From positions 1 to 42,200 of the forward strand of contig JAPLXB010000033.1 of assembly GCA_026396285.1 (NCBI GenBank): a stretch of 42,200 nucleotides of DNA, in the 5' to 3' direction. Under the pieces are notes generated by a model, which was not told the DNA's origin, did not search any database, and saw only the letters and a list, made by a program, of their open reading frames with translations. The position numbers and the translations under genes are program-made. This DNA comes from Microcaldota archaeon. GTDB lineage: Archaea; Micrarchaeota; Micrarchaeia; Norongarragalinales; JAPLXB01. Position 1 is the first letter of the stretch; every line of letters begins with the position of its first letter. Of this stretch, positions 17,800 through 26,982 are shown piece after piece.

Positions 17800-18347
17800 A
17801 AACGCGCGCAGGTTGCAACAGGGGGTTCTTGTCGTTCATTGTCGCGGCCCTCGCGGCAGTGCTGCTTGCGACCGTGGCGATAGCCGCGTCATACGGCAGT
17901 TGGGCGGGCGAGTCGCGGGTGGCCGAGCTCGACTCCCGCATCGCGGCAGAACGCGGGGACGACGCCGTCCGTTTCCTCAACAGCACCCTCCTCGACGCCC
18001 TCCTTGACTCAATCTACTTGAACTGCGGGTGCGGCGCGGCGACGCTCACGCCGGAAAACATTTTCCCGAACTATTCAACCAGCTACGCCGCGTACGCGGG
18101 TGTTTCGCTGTCAAACCTTTCCACAGGGTTCGTTTCAGCCACCGCCGCGTTTTCAACCGCCGCATTCTCGGTCTCCTCGTGCAATTCGTCGTTCCAGTCG
18201 GACGCCAACGCAACGATTTCAATAAATTCCGCGCGTTCCAGGAAGACCGTCGAGGCGGCCTATTCGTTCGCCCCGGCGATTTACCGCGACGCAGGCGAAT
18301 TCAACGCCACCGTAGCCGGCTTGGCGGTCCGCGCAAGGTGCGCATAG
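17796..18347 (+). CDS. Divergent pilin-like protein
   Basis: CNRGFLSFIVAALAAVLLATVAIAASYGSWAG, Cys-containing Asn/Ser/Thr-rich ectodomain; ATG overlaps upstream stop. Confidence 0.66.
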   Translation: MKTRAGCNRGFLSFIVAALAAVLLATVAIAASYGSWAGESRVAELDSRIAAERGDDAVRFLNSTLLDALLDSIYLNCGCGAATLTPENIFPNYSTSYAAYAGVSLSNLSTGFVSATAAFSTAAFSVSSCNSSFQSDANATISINSARSRKTVEAAYSFAPAIYRDAGEFNATVAGLAVRARCA

Positions 18348-18417
18348 CTCCTGGCGGGCGCAGGGGCCGAATCCGGGGGAGTAGCGGTTTTTTAATAACC
18401 GGCAGCGAAATCCTTGC

Positions 18418-19047
18418 ATGGACCTTATCACGTGGCTGCAGCGCAACAGGGTTATTGTCCTAGTGGGCGCGCTGCTCGTAGTCTTCCTCGTAGTCGGAAT
18501 GCTTTCCCAGCCGCCGGCGGTCCAGGACAAGGAAAGCGCCGTTGATTTCGTGCTCAAAGACGCCCTCGGAGCGTACCCCGGAGCCGCGGTCAACGTCACC
18601 AAGGCCGGGAACGAGGACGGCAAGTGGAAGGTGGACGTGAAAATCGTCGTGGACGCCCATTCGCCGTGCCCCAAGGTGTTCATCCGGAACTACGAACTGC
18701 TCCCTATTTTCTTCCGCGAGCAGCAGATACTCAAGAACTGCGAAGTCAGCGGCAACATCGTTTCCGAAGAGGAGGCGATAGTGGTTTCAGCGAAGAAAGG
18801 CGCACTGGCTTCCAAGGCTGCCGCGGCAGGAGCCCTCGGCTACGTGACTTACTTCTCCAGGGCCGTGATTGACGCCGCCAGGAACTGCACGTCGTGCCAG
18901 TCCGCGCTGCCTGCGCCGCTCGCTGGACCGCTTGCGGGCGCGGAATCCCAGAACCTGTGGGTCGTTGAATGGCGGCTGGCGAACCAGAGCGTGTTCACCG
19001 CCCTCGACGAAAAAGGCGAGGTTGTTGCCGAGGCCGCGTCAGGCTGA
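18418..19047 (+). CDS. Single-pass membrane-anchored extracytoplasmic protein, unknown
   Basis: N-terminal TM (RNRVIVLVGALLVVFLVVGML) then soluble domain with Cys pairs. Confidence 0.65.
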   Translation: MDLITWLQRNRVIVLVGALLVVFLVVGMLSQPPAVQDKESAVDFVLKDALGAYPGAAVNVTKAGNEDGKWKVDVKIVVDAHSPCPKVFIRNYELLPIFFREQQILKNCEVSGNIVSEEEAIVVSAKKGALASKAAAAGALGYVTYFSRAVIDAARNCTSCQSALPAPLAGPLAGAESQNLWVVEWRLANQSVFTALDEKGEVVAEAASG

Positions 19048-19092
19048 AACCGCTGCAGTGCCGGCCAGCGGCTTTAGGATGGGGGCTTTTGC

Positions 19093-20175
19093 TTGAAGAT
19101 AAGGAACGGAATAATCTGCATATACCACTCTTTCGACGTGGGAAAAGAGATTCACCTCGGAAAGGTCGAGAAGCTGCTGGGCGCGGTTCCAAAAACATCC
19201 CCGCTTGTGCTCAAGAAAATAACGCCCCGCTACGTCCAGTACCGCCAGCCGCCGCTGCTGGTGTCGCTGGGGTCGACGAGAATAAAAATCGGGGAAAAGG
19301 TTTTTGACGCTAAAACCGTGGCAAAAATATACGACTTCGGCGTGATCACCGTAGTCAACCGCATGCCTTTTTCCGGCGACTTGCGCGGACTGAGGGAAAC
19401 AAGCGCGTTGATTTGGAGCGAGCTGCCGGCGATTGAAAAAAGCGCGGCAGCCGTCGTAGAGCGGATAAAACAGGAGATATCTGGCTTCGTCATGAACCCG
19501 GCCGAGGAAACGTTTTCCGAGGACTATGTCGTTTACCAAGTCAACCGTTTCGACAGGCCCGCCGGCGCCGAGGAACTCGTGAGGAAGTACGCGGGAGAAA
19601 TCACGTCCATACTCGCGTCCGAGCCCCGGGGCCTGAGCACCCAGGAAGTAAAGGAAACGTTCAAGAAATCCATTTCGTATTCCGGCGAAGACCTGCTGGT
19701 CACGAGCTGGAACGCGGCCTTCGTGTACGACACGGAGGAATGCTACGACACCCTTGACGTGCTTGAATACGCGAACATCGAGTTGCTTGAACTCCGCGTT
19801 TACGACAGCTTCCTTGACAAGGGGCTTGACAAGGCGTACGACCACATAAGGAAGCCGGAGCATGTCTTTGGCTCAAAGTATTCCGGGGTTTCAAAAGAGC
19901 TTTCGGAAATGCGGCTCGACGTTTCTGAAGTGATGGAAAAAGTTGAGAACTCCCTCAAGCTGGTGGGGGAACAGTATCTCGCAAGGGTCCATGAATCCGC
20001 GTCTTCCGCCCTCCACCTGGGCGCGTGGAAAGAGATGGTGAACCGCAAGCTCGGCCTCGTGCAGGACCTTTACGCACTGCTCTCCGAACAGATTCAAATG
20101 ACCCAGCTGATAATCCTGGAAGTGCTCGTCATCGCACTCATCGCCGCCGAACTGGCTCTCGCGCTCTGGAAATAG
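19093..20175 (+). CDS. RMD1/DUF155 family protein
   Basis: C-terminal WKEMVNRKLGLVQDLYALLSEQIQMTQLIILEVLVIALIAAELALALW resembles RMD1/DUF155 C-termini. Confidence 0.7.
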   Translation: MKIRNGIICIYHSFDVGKEIHLGKVEKLLGAVPKTSPLVLKKITPRYVQYRQPPLLVSLGSTRIKIGEKVFDAKTVAKIYDFGVITVVNRMPFSGDLRGLRETSALIWSELPAIEKSAAAVVERIKQEISGFVMNPAEETFSEDYVVYQVNRFDRPAGAEELVRKYAGEITSILASEPRGLSTQEVKETFKKSISYSGEDLLVTSWNAAFVYDTEECYDTLDVLEYANIELLELRVYDSFLDKGLDKAYDHIRKPEHVFGSKYSGVSKELSEMRLDVSEVMEKVENSLKLVGEQYLARVHESASSALHLGAWKEMVNRKLGLVQDLYALLSEQIQMTQLIILEVLVIALIAAELALALWK

Positions 20176-20196
20176 CCTCAAATAGCCAAAAGCGCC

Positions 20197-21975
20197 CTAT
20201 TTGCCCGCGTAATAGTATTCGCCGGTTTTCTTCTGTTCCACGTCCAGCTGCGAGCCCGGCTTGTTGGCCCGCGGCCGCCTGGAGTCCGGGTCGCGCCTGA
20301 ACGTGATGCCCTGGCCCGCGAGGAACGAGTTCATTCCCTCCCTCAAGTCAGTTGGCGCGCTCGCAGAACCCTTTATCCCCGGGTTCCCCGAGAAGACCAT
20401 GACTCGGTCGCTCGCCAAGTCAATGAACAAAATGTCGTGGTCGACCACGAACGACGGGACGCCGCTGGCTTTCGCGGTTTTCTTGATCAATTCAGCCGCC
20501 GCGAGGCGCTGTTCAACGTCCAGGAACGCGGACGGCTCGTCAAACAGCCTCAACCCGGCCTTCCTTGAAAGGCAGATGGCTATCGCCACGCGCTGGAGTT
20601 CGCCGCCGCTCAGTTTCGCAACCTGCTTTTCCATCAGCTCGTCCAGTTCCAGTTTTGCCTTCGCCTCGCCGAACGTGAATTCATCCACCTCGGTTTTTGC
20701 AAACAGTTCCCGCACAGTGCCCTCGAAATCCGCTTTCAGGTACTGCGGCTTGTAAGCGACCGCTATTTTCGCGGGCGCACTGCCTTCGTCCGGCTCCTCC
20801 ACTCCCGCAAGCATCTTGATGAACGTCGTCTTTCCCGTCGCGTTGGGGCCGAGGATTCCCACCACTTCGCCCTCGCGCACGCTCCCCCCGTCCGCCGCAA
20901 GCCCGAACCCGGGATATTTTTTCACCAGTTTCCCGTACGCTATCGCGGCCGGCGCATTGTGCGCGCCCGGGCGCCTGACTTCAAAACGTATCGGTTCCTT
21001 GCGCATCCTCACGTTCTCGTCCTTCAGGAAGCCGTCCAGGAACTCGTTGACGCCGTTCCTCGCGGCCTTGAGCCCGGATACTTTTCCGTACACTCCCCTG
21101 GTTCCGTACAGGACGTGGACGTAGTCGCTCAGGTAGTCCAATACCGCCAAGTCGTGCTCGACAACGACCACTGCCCCGCGTCCGCCGGCTTTCCTGATTG
21201 CCGCAGCGGCCTTGAGGCGCTGGCGCACGTCAAGGAACGACGCGGGCTCGTCGATGAAAAACACGCCCGCGTCAGCAGACAGGCATTTCGCTATCGCCGC
21301 CCGCTGGAGTTCGCCGCCGCTTAGTTGGCTGAGTTTCCTTTTCATGCACGGGCCGAGCTCAAGTTCCTCTGCCAGTTCCCTGGCCAAGGCGGCGTTCGCG
21401 GATTTTCCGCCATTTCCATCCGCCAGGAATTTTTCAACGGTCTTTTCGCCCTCGTCTGAAGCGAGGCGGTCGACGTACTGCTGTTTTGCGGAAACCCTTG
21501 CCTCGCCGCGTTCAAGCTTTTCCAGATAACCCCGCACTTCGTTGCCCCTGAACGCGCGCTTTATCTCCTCCCAGCCAGCCGCCTCGGCTTTCCCGAAATT
21601 CGGTTTCAGGGCCCCGCGCAGGAGTTCCAACGCGGTTGTTTTCCCGATGCCGTTCACTCCGATGACTCCGACGATTGAACCCTGCTTCGGCAGCAGGAGG
21701 CCGTACAAGCGGAAGGCGTTCGGGCCGTATTGGAAAACCGGCGCCCCCTTTTCCTCGGGCAGGTTGATGACCTTGATTGCCTTCACCGGGCACCGTTTGA
21801 CGCACAGGCCGCACCCGGTGCAGAGTTCCTCGTTGATTACGGGCCAGCCTTCAGCATCCTTGGAGACGGTCTCGTCACCCATGCGCACTCCCGGGCATAC
21901 TTTGATGCACTGGTAGCCGCACACCTCGCGCGTGCACTTGTCCCTGTCAATTACCGCGATTCTCATGCAAACCAC
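20197..21975 (-). CDS. Ribosome recycling ATPase ABCE1/Rli1
   Basis: N-terminal ferredoxin clusters (CTREVCGYQCIKVCPGVRMG; CTGCGLCVKRCPVKAI), two ABC domains with LSGGELQR(V/A)AIA. Confidence 0.97.
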   Translation of the reverse strand: MVCMRIAVIDRDKCTREVCGYQCIKVCPGVRMGDETVSKDAEGWPVINEELCTGCGLCVKRCPVKAIKVINLPEEKGAPVFQYGPNAFRLYGLLLPKQGSIVGVIGVNGIGKTTALELLRGALKPNFGKAEAAGWEEIKRAFRGNEVRGYLEKLERGEARVSAKQQYVDRLASDEGEKTVEKFLADGNGGKSANAALARELAEELELGPCMKRKLSQLSGGELQRAAIAKCLSADAGVFFIDEPASFLDVRQRLKAAAAIRKAGGRGAVVVVEHDLAVLDYLSDYVHVLYGTRGVYGKVSGLKAARNGVNEFLDGFLKDENVRMRKEPIRFEVRRPGAHNAPAAIAYGKLVKKYPGFGLAADGGSVREGEVVGILGPNATGKTTFIKMLAGVEEPDEGSAPAKIAVAYKPQYLKADFEGTVRELFAKTEVDEFTFGEAKAKLELDELMEKQVAKLSGGELQRVAIAICLSRKAGLRLFDEPSAFLDVEQRLAAAELIKKTAKASGVPSFVVDHDILFIDLASDRVMVFSGNPGIKGSASAPTDLREGMNSFLAGQGITFRRDPDSRRPRANKPGSQLDVEQKKTGEYYYAGK

Positions 21976-22041
21976 TGGAACGTCAGCAACGGAAAAAAAG
22001 CCGCTTCTGCTGAAGTTTTTGGAAAACGGGCTTAATATGCG

Positions 22042-22587
22042 TTATTTCTCGCGCAGGCGCTCTGAAACGAGTTCCTTCGCCTTGGCAGCGCACGCGGGGC
22101 AGAAATCCGTTTTCTTGAAGTCAACCCAGTAAAGGCTGGGCGAAAAACTCATCACGCACCTTTCGTTGCCGCAGTGGTGGAGGCCGAGGACGTGGCCGAC
22201 CTCGTGGACCGCCTCCTTTTCAACGCGCTTCATGAACAGGTCGTCAACGGCTTTTTCCTCGCTTTTCTTCCGCGCAGGCGGCGGCCTGAGCCGGTAATAC
22301 GACAACACGCCCGCCCTTCCCCGCAAGTGGGCTGCGCCGAACACGAAATTCATCACCCCCACGTACATGTCGTGGGGGAAGAGGCCCAGCGACATTCCCG
22401 GCACCTTTTTTTCAACGTCGTCCAGTACCGCTTCCGCGTCCCACTGGTTGCGCGCGTGGCTCAAGGCGGCCCTGGACACGTGGACTACCCGCGTGGGGAA
22501 AGAAAACTGGGTCTTGAACGCCTTTCCAAGCGCCCGCAGCAGCCTGCGTGTCGGGAACTTCTCCTCCAACTGGACGACCGAGAGCAT
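22042..22587 (-). CDS. amzA: Archaemetzincin family zinc metalloprotease
   Basis: HEVGHVLGLHHCGNERCVMSFSPSLYWVDFKKTDFCPAC matches HExxHxxGx3CxxxxCxMxF...CxxC. Confidence 0.96.
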   Translation of the reverse strand: MLSVVQLEEKFPTRRLLRALGKAFKTQFSFPTRVVHVSRAALSHARNQWDAEAVLDDVEKKVPGMSLGLFPHDMYVGVMNFVFGAAHLRGRAGVLSYYRLRPPPARKKSEEKAVDDLFMKRVEKEAVHEVGHVLGLHHCGNERCVMSFSPSLYWVDFKKTDFCPACAAKAKELVSERLREK

Positions 22588-22697
22588 GAATTAATCAACG
22601 CTATATAAATAAAAGGCGCTCGCGGGGGCAAAAAGGGCTGCCTGCGGCTATGCGCTCGCAAAAAAAAGAAGGTAAAACTGGCTTCGGTCGGGCGGCC

Positions 22698-22907
22698 TCA
22701 GATAATAAGCATCAAGAGCCCCATCAGCAGAAGAAACAGTCCCACTAGGACTACCCCCCCTACTACTGCTGCAGCAATGAGCGCCAGTATCGCGTTCACA
22801 ACGTTTCCCCCGGCCTGCGGGAGGAAGACGGCGTAAAGCATGCCGATGAGAATGAGTACCGCGATTATGCAGCTGTACAACCCGGTCCGGCTAACGCGCA
22901 TTTTCAT
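22698..22907 (-). CDS. Small membrane protein, two TM
   Basis: 69 aa, two hydrophobic helices. Confidence 0.55.
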   Translation of the reverse strand: MKMRVSRTGLYSCIIAVLILIGMLYAVFLPQAGGNVVNAILALIAAAVVGGVVLVGLFLLLMGLLMLII

Positions 22908-22956
22908 CCACCGGTTTTTATTTCACGGGCGGTTTATAAAAGTGAGCGTGGCAGCA

Positions 22957-24003
22957 GTGCGCGTAATCCACTTGGATGAAAAAGAGGGGGTGCTCAAGGT
23001 CGAGCCGCAGTCACTGGAAGATTTGTGGTACCTGAAGAAAATAATCGACGAAGGCGACCTGGTGCGGGGCAGGTCGTGGCGGCGGTTCAAGACCGGCGAC
23101 AAGCTCAGGCCCGAAGCCGGCGAGAAAAAGGCGATAAACGTGGAAGTGCGCGTGAGCGCCGTCGAGTTCGCCGAAGCAGCCAACCGCCTGCGCGTGACCG
23201 GCAAAATCACGCAAGGCGAGCCCGAGGAATTCGTCCAAGTGGGCGAGCACCACACCATCGACGTGGAGCCCCACGACCGCCTAGAGGTCAGGAAAAAGCT
23301 TTCGATGTACCACAAGAAAATCCTCGAGGAAGCGAAGAAGAAGGCGAAGAAAATCAACGCGATAATAGTCGTCATGGACGAGGAGAAGGCGGGCTTCTGC
23401 TTCGTCCAGCCCCGCGGCATGACCTTCCCCTTTGAGATAACTAACACCGCCTCAAAACGCGACCCGAAGAGCTTTGAGGAACTGACGAAAAAATACTTCA
23501 ACGAAATCCTCGGGAAACTGGCGGGAGCGCAGGCCGACCGCCTCATCGTCGCCGGTCCCGGGTTTGCCAAGGATAATTTCAGGAAATTCGCCGAGCAAAA
23601 GGACCCGGCGCTCGTGAAGAGGATGTGGTTTGAGCACGCGAGCACCGCGGAACGAACCGGCGCCTACGAATTGCTGAAAAAAGGCGTGCTTGAACGGATT
23701 TTGGGCGAACACCGCGTGCAGGAAGAGTTTTCCGCCCTGGAGCGGTTGAAGGCGAGCCTCGGGCGCGAAGACCGCCTGTCATGTTATGGTTTGGACGAGG
23801 TGGAGGCGGCGGTGGCTGCGCGGGCAGCGGATACACTTCTTGTGCTGGACGAGTTGGCGCGCGCGAACCCGCGGGCGGAGAAAATAATGCAGGCGGCCGA
23901 GGCCGCTGGCGCGAAAATAATCCTGTTCGACTCCGAGGACGACGCGGGCGCCGAGTTCAAGGCGTTCCGCATCGCGGCAATGCTCAGGTACCGGCTGAAG
24001 TGA
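22957..24003 (+). CDS. pelA: aPelota, mRNA surveillance/ribosome rescue factor
   Basis: VRVIHLDEKEGVLKVEPQSLEDLWYLKKIIDEGDLV... full-length Pelota; GTG 22957 aligns to canonical N-terminus (GTG 22942 is alternative). Confidence 0.94.
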   Translation: MRVIHLDEKEGVLKVEPQSLEDLWYLKKIIDEGDLVRGRSWRRFKTGDKLRPEAGEKKAINVEVRVSAVEFAEAANRLRVTGKITQGEPEEFVQVGEHHTIDVEPHDRLEVRKKLSMYHKKILEEAKKKAKKINAIIVVMDEEKAGFCFVQPRGMTFPFEITNTASKRDPKSFEELTKKYFNEILGKLAGAQADRLIVAGPGFAKDNFRKFAEQKDPALVKRMWFEHASTAERTGAYELLKKGVLERILGEHRVQEEFSALERLKASLGREDRLSCYGLDEVEAAVAARAADTLLVLDELARANPRAEKIMQAAEAAGAKIILFDSEDDAGAEFKAFRIAAMLRYRLK

Positions 24004-24160
24004 CGGATGAGTCGCGTGTGGCGCATGGCCGGCGCCGCATTTTCGTTTTTTGCCGAACTGGTTAATGGATAAAAAACAGTTGGTTCTTACCAGTAGGCCG
24101 GCCGGAGGCTGTTTGCGTTGGCGGGCAATTGCCGGCGGGCGACGGCCATGGTGCTTGGAA

Positions 24161-24463
24161 ATGGTTTCTGAAAAACAAGTCATGGACGCGCTAAGGAAAT
24201 GCATCGATCCCGAAATCGGGGTGGACATAGTTGACTTGGGCCTAGTCTACGGCGTCCAAGTCCGCGGGGACGGCGTCAAGGTGAAGATGACTCTCACGAC
24301 CCCCGGCTGCCCGATGCACGCGTTCTTCGTCAAGGACGTGGAAGAAAAAGTAAAGGCGGTGCCGGGCGTCAGGAAAGCGGAAGTTGAAATGGTCTGGGAC
24401 CCGCCGTGGACCCCGGCCAGGATAAGCGAAGAGGCCAGGAAGCGGCTCGGGATAACGGGCTGA
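24161..24463 (+). CDS. MIP18/DUF59 family Fe-S assembly protein (SufT-like)
   Basis: ALRKCIDPEIGVDIVDLGLVYGV...MTLTTPGCPMHAFF...MVWDPPWTPARISEEARKRLG. Confidence 0.92.
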   Translation: MVSEKQVMDALRKCIDPEIGVDIVDLGLVYGVQVRGDGVKVKMTLTTPGCPMHAFFVKDVEEKVKAVPGVRKAEVEMVWDPPWTPARISEEARKRLGITG

Positions 24464-24535
24464 CGGAATAAAACAGGAATGAAACCGGATTAAGGCAGAG
24501 GAAAAACCGGGGATTTTTTTGGGAGGTGGGCCCAC

Positions 24536-24727
24536 GTGGCAAAAGAACCGGCAGTGGATCAGGAAAAGTGCATCGGGTGCGGGCTCTGCACCAGCATCTG
24601 CCCGAACGTGTTTGAACTCGGCGCGGACGGAAAGGCGCACGTGAAGAACCCGGGCGGGGACGCCGAGCAGAAAATCCAGGAAGCAATCGACGGCTGCCCG
24701 GTCAAGGCAATAAGCTGGAAAAAATAG
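24536..24727 (+). CDS. Ferredoxin
   Basis: VDQEKCIGCGLCTSICPNVFEL...AIDGCPVKAISW. Confidence 0.93.
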   Translation: MAKEPAVDQEKCIGCGLCTSICPNVFELGADGKAHVKNPGGDAEQKIQEAIDGCPVKAISWKK

Positions 24728-24882
24728 CTGCAAAAACTTTTTGCCACAGGCTGCGGCGCCCGCCCATAACCGGACGATGCAATCCGGGCCGGGGCGCACT
24801 GGAAAGCAGGCCGCGCCTGCATTTATTAATTCCATCAGCAGTTTCTTTCGTTGAGCCGCCGGCAGGCAAAAGGTGGGATTGA

Positions 24883-25812
24883 GTGGATGCCCTAGTCGCA
24901 GCAAAATACCCCTTCACGTCGTTCGCCAAGAAATACCTCCAGGCAGCGGGGGTGGAAAAAATAGACTCCAACGCCCTTGAAGAGGCGAAAAGCCGGGTGA
25001 TTGCCGCGGTGCGCGAAGGCGGCAGGGGCGCGGGCGGAGCACGGGGCACCAGTGAGGCGACGAGGGCAGGCCTGGTTTCCTACGCGCTTGCGAGAATCAT
25101 GCTGGCATACATTGGAAAAAGCGGGGTTTCAAGGAAGTTCGCGTTGCGCGAGGCGCGGGCGGCAGCAGAACGTTTGGAGGCGGAGGACGAGGAGCTTTTC
25201 ATTTCAGTGGCGCGCGATTTCTTTCCCTCGGCCGCTGCCGCGGCCGGCGAGTATTCCGTTTCCCTCCCCGACTTTTTGAAATACGGGTCAGGCCTAATCC
25301 ACGCCGGAGTCGAGGCGGGCAAGGTGTTCATGGACCGCGGCGACTTGACCGGAGTCCTCCGCGAGGCAATAACCGCCAAGGTGATGGACTTGCCGAAGGT
25401 CAGGGCCTCGGAAGTGCCCGCGCTCGTGCGCGAGGCGGCCGAAGAACTGGAAGAGGAGCTGCCGAAGGAAAGCTTCACAGGATTCGCCGGCAAGCACCTG
25501 GCGCTCTCGTGCGTGAAAAAAATCCTGTCAGGAATGGAGGAAGGGAGAAGGTATTATGGAAGCATGGCGCTGGCCATCGCGTGCATCAGGGACGGCCTCG
25601 CGAGGGAAGAGGCGAAGAAAGTAATGGAACAGTACGCGGGCAACTGCAGGCGCGCAACCCATCCCTTCACCGCCAGGGAAGCGCTCGCGACCCTCGACTG
25701 GGTGTACAAGCACCCGGCAATCCGGTTTTCGTGCCGGACAATGCGCGAAAACGGCCTCATCGGCGAATACTGCGAATCGTGCCCTTACAGGTTCAAGAAA
25801 CGCGGCGGGTGA
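24883..25812 (+). CDS. priL: DNA primase large subunit PriL
   Basis: YPFTSFAKKYLQ; FTGFAGKHLALSCVKKIL; C-terminal CRRATHPFTAREALATLDWVYKHPAIRFSCRTMRENGLIGEYCESCPY (Fe-S Cys set). Confidence 0.93.
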   Translation: MDALVAAKYPFTSFAKKYLQAAGVEKIDSNALEEAKSRVIAAVREGGRGAGGARGTSEATRAGLVSYALARIMLAYIGKSGVSRKFALREARAAAERLEAEDEELFISVARDFFPSAAAAAGEYSVSLPDFLKYGSGLIHAGVEAGKVFMDRGDLTGVLREAITAKVMDLPKVRASEVPALVREAAEELEEELPKESFTGFAGKHLALSCVKKILSGMEEGRRYYGSMALAIACIRDGLAREEAKKVMEQYAGNCRRATHPFTAREALATLDWVYKHPAIRFSCRTMRENGLIGEYCESCPYRFKKRGG

Positions 25813-25818
25813 AACCAA

Positions 25819-26979
25819 TTGAATGAAACCGGCTCCGGCGCAAGGGAAACTTCCTTCCTGAAGAAAAAATTCTCCGAACACTATTCCCGGAGCCTGCCTG
25901 TGCCGCCGGCGCTGGCGCAGAGGGAACTAGGCTTCGGGTGGGAAAAGAAAATAGACTACCGGCACAAGGCCTTCGCGTCGCCCGGCGAATTCCGTTCCTT
26001 CATGGTTTCAGAGGCGCCGCTCTTCGTGTCCTACTCGACCGCTTACTACGAGTTCCCTGGCGCGCGGCCCATGGAAAAAAAAGGCTACCTCGGTTCGGAC
26101 GTGGTGTTTGACATAGACATCCAGCACACCGAGGAACCGCACGCGCACAATTCCCTGATTTGCCCCGCGTGCATAGAAAGGGCGAAGGAGGACGCGCTGC
26201 GGCTCGCCGAAGACTTTTTGTGCTCGGATTTCGGGTTCTCCCAAAAAGAGGTTTCAGTCAATTATTCCGGCTCAAAAGGCTTCCACCTCCACGTCCTCAG
26301 CGACGCGGTAAGGCAACTGCCTGCTTCTGCCCGCGCACAACTCGCCGACTACGTGGCCGCCCAAGGGCTTGATGCCGCCCGCTTGGTCACCGGCGCAGGC
26401 GACAAAACGAGGGAAAAAGGCGCGGCCAGGGAAGCAATCCGCGGGCCCGGCTCAAAATCGCGCGGGTGGGGGAAGAAAATATTTGATTACTGCGCCGGCT
26501 TCGTTTCCGGCGCTTCGCTTGAATCGTTCAAGGAAGCCGGCCTCACGCGGAAGGAGGCGGAGCGCATCGTTTCGGAAAAGGAGTTCGTGCTGAAAAAAAT
26601 GCGGGAAGGGAACTGGGACGCGGTCGCCGGCCTGGACAAGCTGTGGAAAAAGGCCGTGGCCGACGCCGTGGCAGCTGAAAAAGTCGTGGTAGACCGTTCG
26701 GTGACAATCGACCAGGCGCGCCTCATCAGGTTGCCGGACAGCATCCACGGCGACACCGGCCTCGTGGCGAAAAAATGCGACCTCAAGCGCTTCAACCCGT
26801 TGACGGACGCGGTCGCGTTCCCCGAAGGCCTGGCGCGCGTGAGGGCCGAAGAAGACCTTTTCGTGCCCATCCTTGGAAAAGCGATTGAAGTCAGGGCCAA
26901 CGTGCCAACGGACGTGCCGCTCGCCGCGGCAGTGCTGCTGTTGTGCAAGAAAAAAGCGGTTCTAGTCCAGGAATACTGA
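25819..26979 (+). CDS. priS: DNA primase small (catalytic) subunit PriS
   Basis: DVVFDIDIQHTEEP (DxD), SGSKGFHLHV, DRSVTIDQARLIRLPDSIHGDTGLVAK. Confidence 0.96.
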   Translation: MNETGSGARETSFLKKKFSEHYSRSLPVPPALAQRELGFGWEKKIDYRHKAFASPGEFRSFMVSEAPLFVSYSTAYYEFPGARPMEKKGYLGSDVVFDIDIQHTEEPHAHNSLICPACIERAKEDALRLAEDFLCSDFGFSQKEVSVNYSGSKGFHLHVLSDAVRQLPASARAQLADYVAAQGLDAARLVTGAGDKTREKGAAREAIRGPGSKSRGWGKKIFDYCAGFVSGASLESFKEAGLTRKEAERIVSEKEFVLKKMREGNWDAVAGLDKLWKKAVADAVAAEKVVVDRSVTIDQARLIRLPDSIHGDTGLVAKKCDLKRFNPLTDAVAFPEGLARVRAEEDLFVPILGKAIEVRANVPTDVPLAAAVLLLCKKKAVLVQEY

Positions 26980-26982
26980 ACG

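Noticed and set aside
19039-19863. 274-aa minus-strand ORF
   Set aside because: Antisense to the RMD1-like gene; no recognisable family.
22923-23645. 240-aa minus-strand ORF
   Set aside because: Antisense to aPelota.
24242-24904. 220-aa minus-strand ORF
   Set aside because: Antisense to the MIP18 and ferredoxin genes.
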